From Chitinophagaceae bacterium (GTDB lineage: Bacteria > Bacteroidota > Bacteroidia > Chitinophagales > Chitinophagaceae): a stretch of DNA of 58,110 nt. This document shows positions 54,981 through 58,110 of the stretch, one piece after another. The stretch spans positions 1 to 58,110 of the forward strand of contig JACMKU010000027.1 in the NCBI GenBank assembly GCA_014379965.1, in the 5' to 3' direction. Position 1 is the stretch's first letter; the number at the start of each line of letters is the position of its first letter. Position numbers and translations under genes: made by a program. The notes under the pieces are model-generated. The model was not told the DNA's origin. It was given only the letters and a program-made list of their open reading frames with translations, and ran no database searches.

Positions 54981-55140
54981 CTTAATAGTGAGCGGGGAGT
55001 GGTCAATAGTGAATAGTGAATAGTGAGTTGTGAGTAGTTCATGCAGCTCACAATGACTTTTCGTGTTCGAATTGACTTTTCAAATTTTTTGCACCACTCA
55101 CTATTCACCACTGACCACTCACCACTGACCACTCACCATG
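54981..55140. repeat. Heptamer array with facing arms, TGAATAG/CACCACT type, running into a start codon
   Basis: Left: TTAATAG, TGAGCGG, GGAGTGG, TCAATAG, TGAATAG twice, TGAGTTG, TGAGTAG. Right, from 55092: CACCACT, CACTATT, CACCACT, GACCACT, CACCACT, GACCACT, CACCATG. The two sides are complementary; an inner TTGTGAG/CTCACAA pair closes the stem. The final unit CACCATG (55134-55140) contains the ATG start codon of the next gene, so the array reaches the start codon in register. Confidence 0.85.
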
Positions 55141-56061
55141 ATGACTGTTGCATATAGAAAGCAGATGAAATTAAGTCCTGTCACCAGCGACTGTGTACTT
55201 CGCACGCTCGCCTATTTTTCCATTTTTCAATACCCCTTAACCCGGCAGGAGATAATCGACTTCATGCATCCGTCAGCGGAAAGAGATGCGGTGGATGAAG
55301 TTCTCGCCGGTCTAGTACTCAGCCAGAAGATCTTCAAGATCGATGAGTTTTATATGCTGGTTGACGATTCAAATCTTGTGCAGCGACGTCGGGAAGGCAA
55401 TAAGCGCGCCGATCAGTTGATTCCCGTGGCCATGCGAATAGGACGTTTCCTTTCCCGCTTTCCATATGTGCGTGGCATTGCCATTTCCGGATCCTTGTCC
55501 AAGCGATATGCTGATGACGAGGCAGATGTGGATTTCTTCATCGTGACGAAGGCAAACAGGCTTTGGATAGCGCGTACCTGCATGCACCTGTTCAAGAAAC
55601 TTACTTTTCTTACCGGAAGGCAGCACCTTTATTGCATGAACTACTATATTGACGAGAATTCGCTCGTGCTCGACGACCAAAATATTTATACGGCTATCGA
55701 GACAAGGACATTACTGCCAGTTTGTGGTGAAGGCATCAATGAGTTTGTTGCTGCGAACACCTGGGTAGATGATTGGATTGCGATCGATAGCGTAGAGACC
55801 AGGAAACTAGCCAAAAATTCTATCCCATTCTATAAGAACATTCTCGAATGGCTGTTGAATAGTAATCGCCTTGATTCTTACCTGATGAAGTTAACTACCA
55901 GAAGGTGGGATCGGAAGAAAGAACGGCAGGCTCGCAACGACCAGGGCAAGGAAATGGACCTCATCACGGGAAAACACTTTGCGAGGTCGAACCCAGGTAT
56001 GTTCCAGGAGAGATTGCTTATGATGTATGCGGAGAAGCTACAAACACTCGATATAAAATGA
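55138..56061 (+). CDS. Nucleotidyltransferase-fold protein
   Basis: 307 residues. Residues about 15-80 read as a winged-helix-like N-terminal region; then the nucleotidyltransferase core GIAISGSLSKRYADDEADVDFFIV with Gly118-Ser119 and the Asp130/Asp132 pair that hold metal and nucleotide in the Pol-beta superfamily. The C-terminal half is helical and not recognised. Proteins with this layout are, in my recollection, common in polysaccharide gene clusters of Bacteroidota. Substrate unknown. The gene starts inside the last unit of a heptamer array, with no room for a usual ribosome-binding site. Convergent with the methyltransferase, seven bases away. Confidence 0.75.
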   Translation: MMTVAYRKQMKLSPVTSDCVLRTLAYFSIFQYPLTRQEIIDFMHPSAERDAVDEVLAGLVLSQKIFKIDEFYMLVDDSNLVQRRREGNKRADQLIPVAMRIGRFLSRFPYVRGIAISGSLSKRYADDEADVDFFIVTKANRLWIARTCMHLFKKLTFLTGRQHLYCMNYYIDENSLVLDDQNIYTAIETRTLLPVCGEGINEFVAANTWVDDWIAIDSVETRKLAKNSIPFYKNILEWLLNSNRLDSYLMKLTTRRWDRKKERQARNDQGKEMDLITGKHFARSNPGMFQERLLMMYAEKLQTLDIK

Positions 56062-56068
56062 TCCGTTT

Positions 56069-56899
56069 TTAATCCTTTTTTTTGCGAAGCGTAATAATGT
56101 AATAGTCGCCGATATTTTTCCACGGCCATTTACTCTTCCAACTGTCTTCCGTGTTCTTCAAAAACCTGAAAGCTCCTGGATGCTTCTCTCCAAAGCGAGC
56201 GATATAGGAGGGAGGCACGATCGTACAGAGGCCTTCCTGCCCAACTGGCTCGAACGTATCCCCGCAATGCTTCTTCACGAACCCTGGTGAGTAGTACCAG
56301 CATTGGAAGTATTGCCCTTCAACATGGGCAGTTGTTCCTTTATTTCCCCCCGAGAATCGTCTAAAGGCCGTTTTGAATTTTCCTTTAAAAAGAAGGAGTG
56401 TCTCCCATAGACAGAACTTGGGGAGAATTACAAGGGTGACATGACCTCCAGGTTTAACCAATGGTTCAAATGATCTAAGTACAACATCAAGTTCCGAGGT
56501 ACAATTCAGCCCGGCAAAGTTTGAGAATATGAGATCGTAAGGTCCTTGATCCGATAAACTTGACAAATCAGTAAATGACAGCCGCTCCTGAGTTATATTA
56601 TTTTCCTGTTCGTGTAATCGGATTTTCTCTTTGAGCATCTCCTGCATGACCAGGGAAATGTCAGTCGCGTGTACGTTGTGTCCTCCTCTCGCGAAGTGTA
56701 GGGCATCTTCACCAGTTCCAGCATTCAACTCGAGTATTCTTGATTTTGGGGAAAGGAATTGCATGATGTGTTTTCGTACCCTATCCCGCTTATACTGGAT
56801 GATGAGGTCGGTACCATAGAGCTCATCGAACAAGGGTGCCTGCCGGTTAAATGCAGTCGCAGCAGCTTGTTCATTGGAAGTATGTACCAGTTCACTCAT
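56069..56899 (-). CDS. Class I SAM-dependent methyltransferase
   Basis: 276 residues. Motif I ILELNAGTGEDALHFA (about 55-70) binds S-adenosylmethionine; VHATDIS follows as the acidic motif II; DLIFSNFAGLNC is motif IV. The C-terminal part is specific and not recognised. The ATG overlaps the stop of the upstream radical SAM gene by four bases (ATGA), so the two proteins are made together and probably act on the same product. Small-molecule or glycan methylation is inferred, not shown. Confidence 0.88.
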   Translation of the reverse strand: MSELVHTSNEQAAATAFNRQAPLFDELYGTDLIIQYKRDRVRKHIMQFLSPKSRILELNAGTGEDALHFARGGHNVHATDISLVMQEMLKEKIRLHEQENNITQERLSFTDLSSLSDQGPYDLIFSNFAGLNCTSELDVVLRSFEPLVKPGGHVTLVILPKFCLWETLLLFKGKFKTAFRRFSGGNKGTTAHVEGQYFQCWYYSPGFVKKHCGDTFEPVGQEGLCTIVPPSYIARFGEKHPGAFRFLKNTEDSWKSKWPWKNIGDYYIITLRKKKD

Positions 56900-58110
56900 A
56901 CGCCAATATTTTCAAGGGAATGTAGTTTGCGTTTGTCGACCCAGGCGGCTGGCGCATAGTAAAGAAATGACAATGCCTTTTTCACAGTGAATGCTTTTGC
57001 AGACAGCGGTTTTGTTATTAAGTGTTTCAGGTTTTGAATGGCAATGCGCTTGCGATAACTTTTATGTACGTACCGATGAAGTTGCTTGTAGAATGCAGGC
57101 GCATAAGTATTCCTGAACATCAATGCCAGTTCGTCTGAATCAGTCCAGTTCTTTTTTTCCTTCAATTCATTTCTTACTCTCTCGAAGAATGCAGTACCAG
57201 GAAGAGGATAGGAGACGGAGACACCAATTTCATGAGGGATCAATTCATTGATCATTCGGATCGTCTTCGTGATATCGTCCTTTGTTTCCCCTGGGTATCC
57301 AAATTGTATGAAGAAGCTCGGATGAATTCCATTCTTTTTCAATAATCGTGTTGCTTCGTAGATCTGGTTGACCGTAGTGCCCTTATCCATTGAGTCAAGG
57401 ATTTTCTGCGAGCCACTCTCTGCGCCCATCCAAATGTTTTCGCAACCAGCCTTCGCGAGATCCTTAATATAGTTTTCCTGTAATAATAGGTCAGCCCTCG
57501 CCTGTATCTTGAACCGGAATTTAAGTCCTTCCTTTTCTAATATGTTGGCAAACTGATTCACCCAGCCGGGCTTCAGACCAAATATGTCGTCGCAAAACCA
57601 GATATGGTCAAAGCCAAATTCCTTCCTAAGCATCTTTAATTCGTTCACCACGTGTTGTGGCGATCGCGAATTGTATCGGTTGCCGTAGATGGGCTTGGCG
57701 CACCAGTTGCACTTGAATGGACAACCCCTGGTCGTCGCCATGTTCATCGAGAAGTAACCTTTATGCTTCAACCACATCTTTCGATACGGGGAAATATCTA
57801 CAAGGTCCCAGGCCGGTAAAGGAAGACTATCAAGGTCCCTAATGACATCACGTTTCATGGTTTTAATGACCGCCTCTTCGCGGTGGTAGGCCAACCCAGG
57901 AATGGACAGAAGATCCAGGTTGCCACTATCGATTGACTTTAAGAGTTCCGCGAGCGTGATCTCTGCTTCGCCAATTAGGACATAATCGGCGCCTTCCAGC
58001 AGGTATTGTTCGTAATGGTCGGTGGAGTCTGAACTCGATACGATTACTGTGGAGCCCAATTCCTTCGCGTATTTTATCATCTTAAAGGCCGCCTCACGCA
58101 TGTTGGTTAG
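56896..58110 (-). CDS. B12-binding-domain radical SAM protein (N-terminus beyond window)
   Basis: The frame is open to the window edge (codons L-T-N precede the first in-window ATG at 58101), so the N-terminus is missing. Visible are the second half of a cobalamin-binding Rossmann domain (GADYVLIGEAEITLAELLKS), then TTRGCPFKCNWCAKP, whose Cys127, Cys131 and Cys134 (numbered from the in-window ATG) hold the 4Fe-4S cluster that cleaves SAM, then the barrel (GAESGSQKILDSMDKG, FFIQFGYPGETKDDI). This is the class B group (as in P-methylases or hopanoid enzymes); the reaction cannot be assigned. Overlaps the methyltransferase gene by four bases. Confidence 0.9.
   Translation of the reverse strand, partial: LTNMREAAFKMIKYAKELGSTVIVSSSDSTDHYEQYLLEGADYVLIGEAEITLAELLKSIDSGNLDLLSIPGLAYHREEAVIKTMKRDVIRDLDSLPLPAWDLVDISPYRKMWLKHKGYFSMNMATTRGCPFKCNWCAKPIYGNRYNSRSPQHVVNELKMLRKEFGFDHIWFCDDIFGLKPGWVNQFANILEKEGLKFRFKIQARADLLLQENYIKDLAKAGCENIWMGAESGSQKILDSMDKGTTVNQIYEATRLLKKNGIHPSFFIQFGYPGETKDDITKTIRMINELIPHEIGVSVSYPLPGTAFFERVRNELKEKKNWTDSDELALMFRNTYAPAFYKQLHRYVHKSYRKRIAIQNLKHLITKPLSAKAFTVKKALSFLYYAPAAWVDKRKLHSLENIGV

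Noticed and set aside
1..58110. tRNA, rRNA, insertion sequence or prophage genes
   Set aside because: No cloverleaf, rRNA core motif, transposase, integrase or phage structural gene was recognised on reading both strands.

Overview
The window looks like a chromosomal segment of a Bacteroidota bacterium, most likely of the Chitinophagaceae (Sphingobacteriales/Chitinophagales side). The reasons are type IX secretion (T9SS) C-terminal sorting domains of type A (three proteins) and of the gliding-associated CHU_C type (three genes), two PorP/SprF-family outer-membrane proteins, a PorE-like OmpA protein, a MacB/FtsX permease of the roughly 800-residue Bacteroidota type, a Bacteroidota-type imuA-imuB-dnaE2 cassette, weak Shine-Dalgarno sequences and a few TAnnTTTG-like promoter boxes. 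No rRNA, tRNA, CRISPR, transposase or phage gene was seen.

Layout. 1-3.6 kb: the tail of an OmpR-type regulator, a zinc alcohol dehydrogenase, a short CHU_C lipoprotein gene broken by a one-base frameshift, an AraC regulator and a small four-helix membrane protein. 3.7-6.4 kb: an FtsX-type permease with two tandem dyad sites and a possible sigma-54 promoter upstream. 6.8-15.1 kb: a 2775-residue secreted protein with three LamG domains, ten Ig-like repeats, a sugar-dehydrogenase beta-propeller, PKD and a T9SS tail. 15.3-17.3 kb: a YpfJ-type zinc peptidase, a small acidic protein and a zinc-ribbon/nuclease-like protein. 17.5-22.9 kb: the mutagenesis cassette imuA (with an in-frame stop), imuB and dnaE2. 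23-28.7 kb: NhaA, a seven-bladed FG-GAP secreted protein, a PQQ-type sugar dehydrogenase lipoprotein and a cupin. 28.9-31.5 kb: a Nei/Fpg-type glycosylase and kduI-kduD. 32.3-54.1 kb: a probable six-gene operon of a T9SS type A protein, two giant CHU_C adhesins sharing an IgGFc-binding-like domain, two SprF/PorP proteins and an OmpA/PorE-like protein. 54.2-58.1 kb: a sugar transferase, a nucleotidyltransferase, a methyltransferase and a radical SAM protein, probably the edge of a surface-glycan region.

How the parts fit. The 32.3-54.1 kb block reads as a self-contained surface-adhesin export module: large modular cargo with CHU_C tails, the SprF-type partners that CHU_C cargo is known to need, and a peptidoglycan-binding OmpA component. 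The other type A secreted proteins (the LamG/sugar-dehydrogenase giant and the FG-GAP protein) would use the same secretion machinery, whose core genes are not in the window.

The most unusual feature is between the genes. At least fifteen intergenic spacers are filled by arrays of very short words (6, 7, 8 or 9 bases), nine of them as two facing arms that would fold into long hairpins. The same few words recur at distant loci, the register is kept even where the word changes, and several arrays run exactly up to, or contain, the stop or start codon of the neighbouring gene. I do not recognise a named element that matches. This is the best candidate here for something undescribed.
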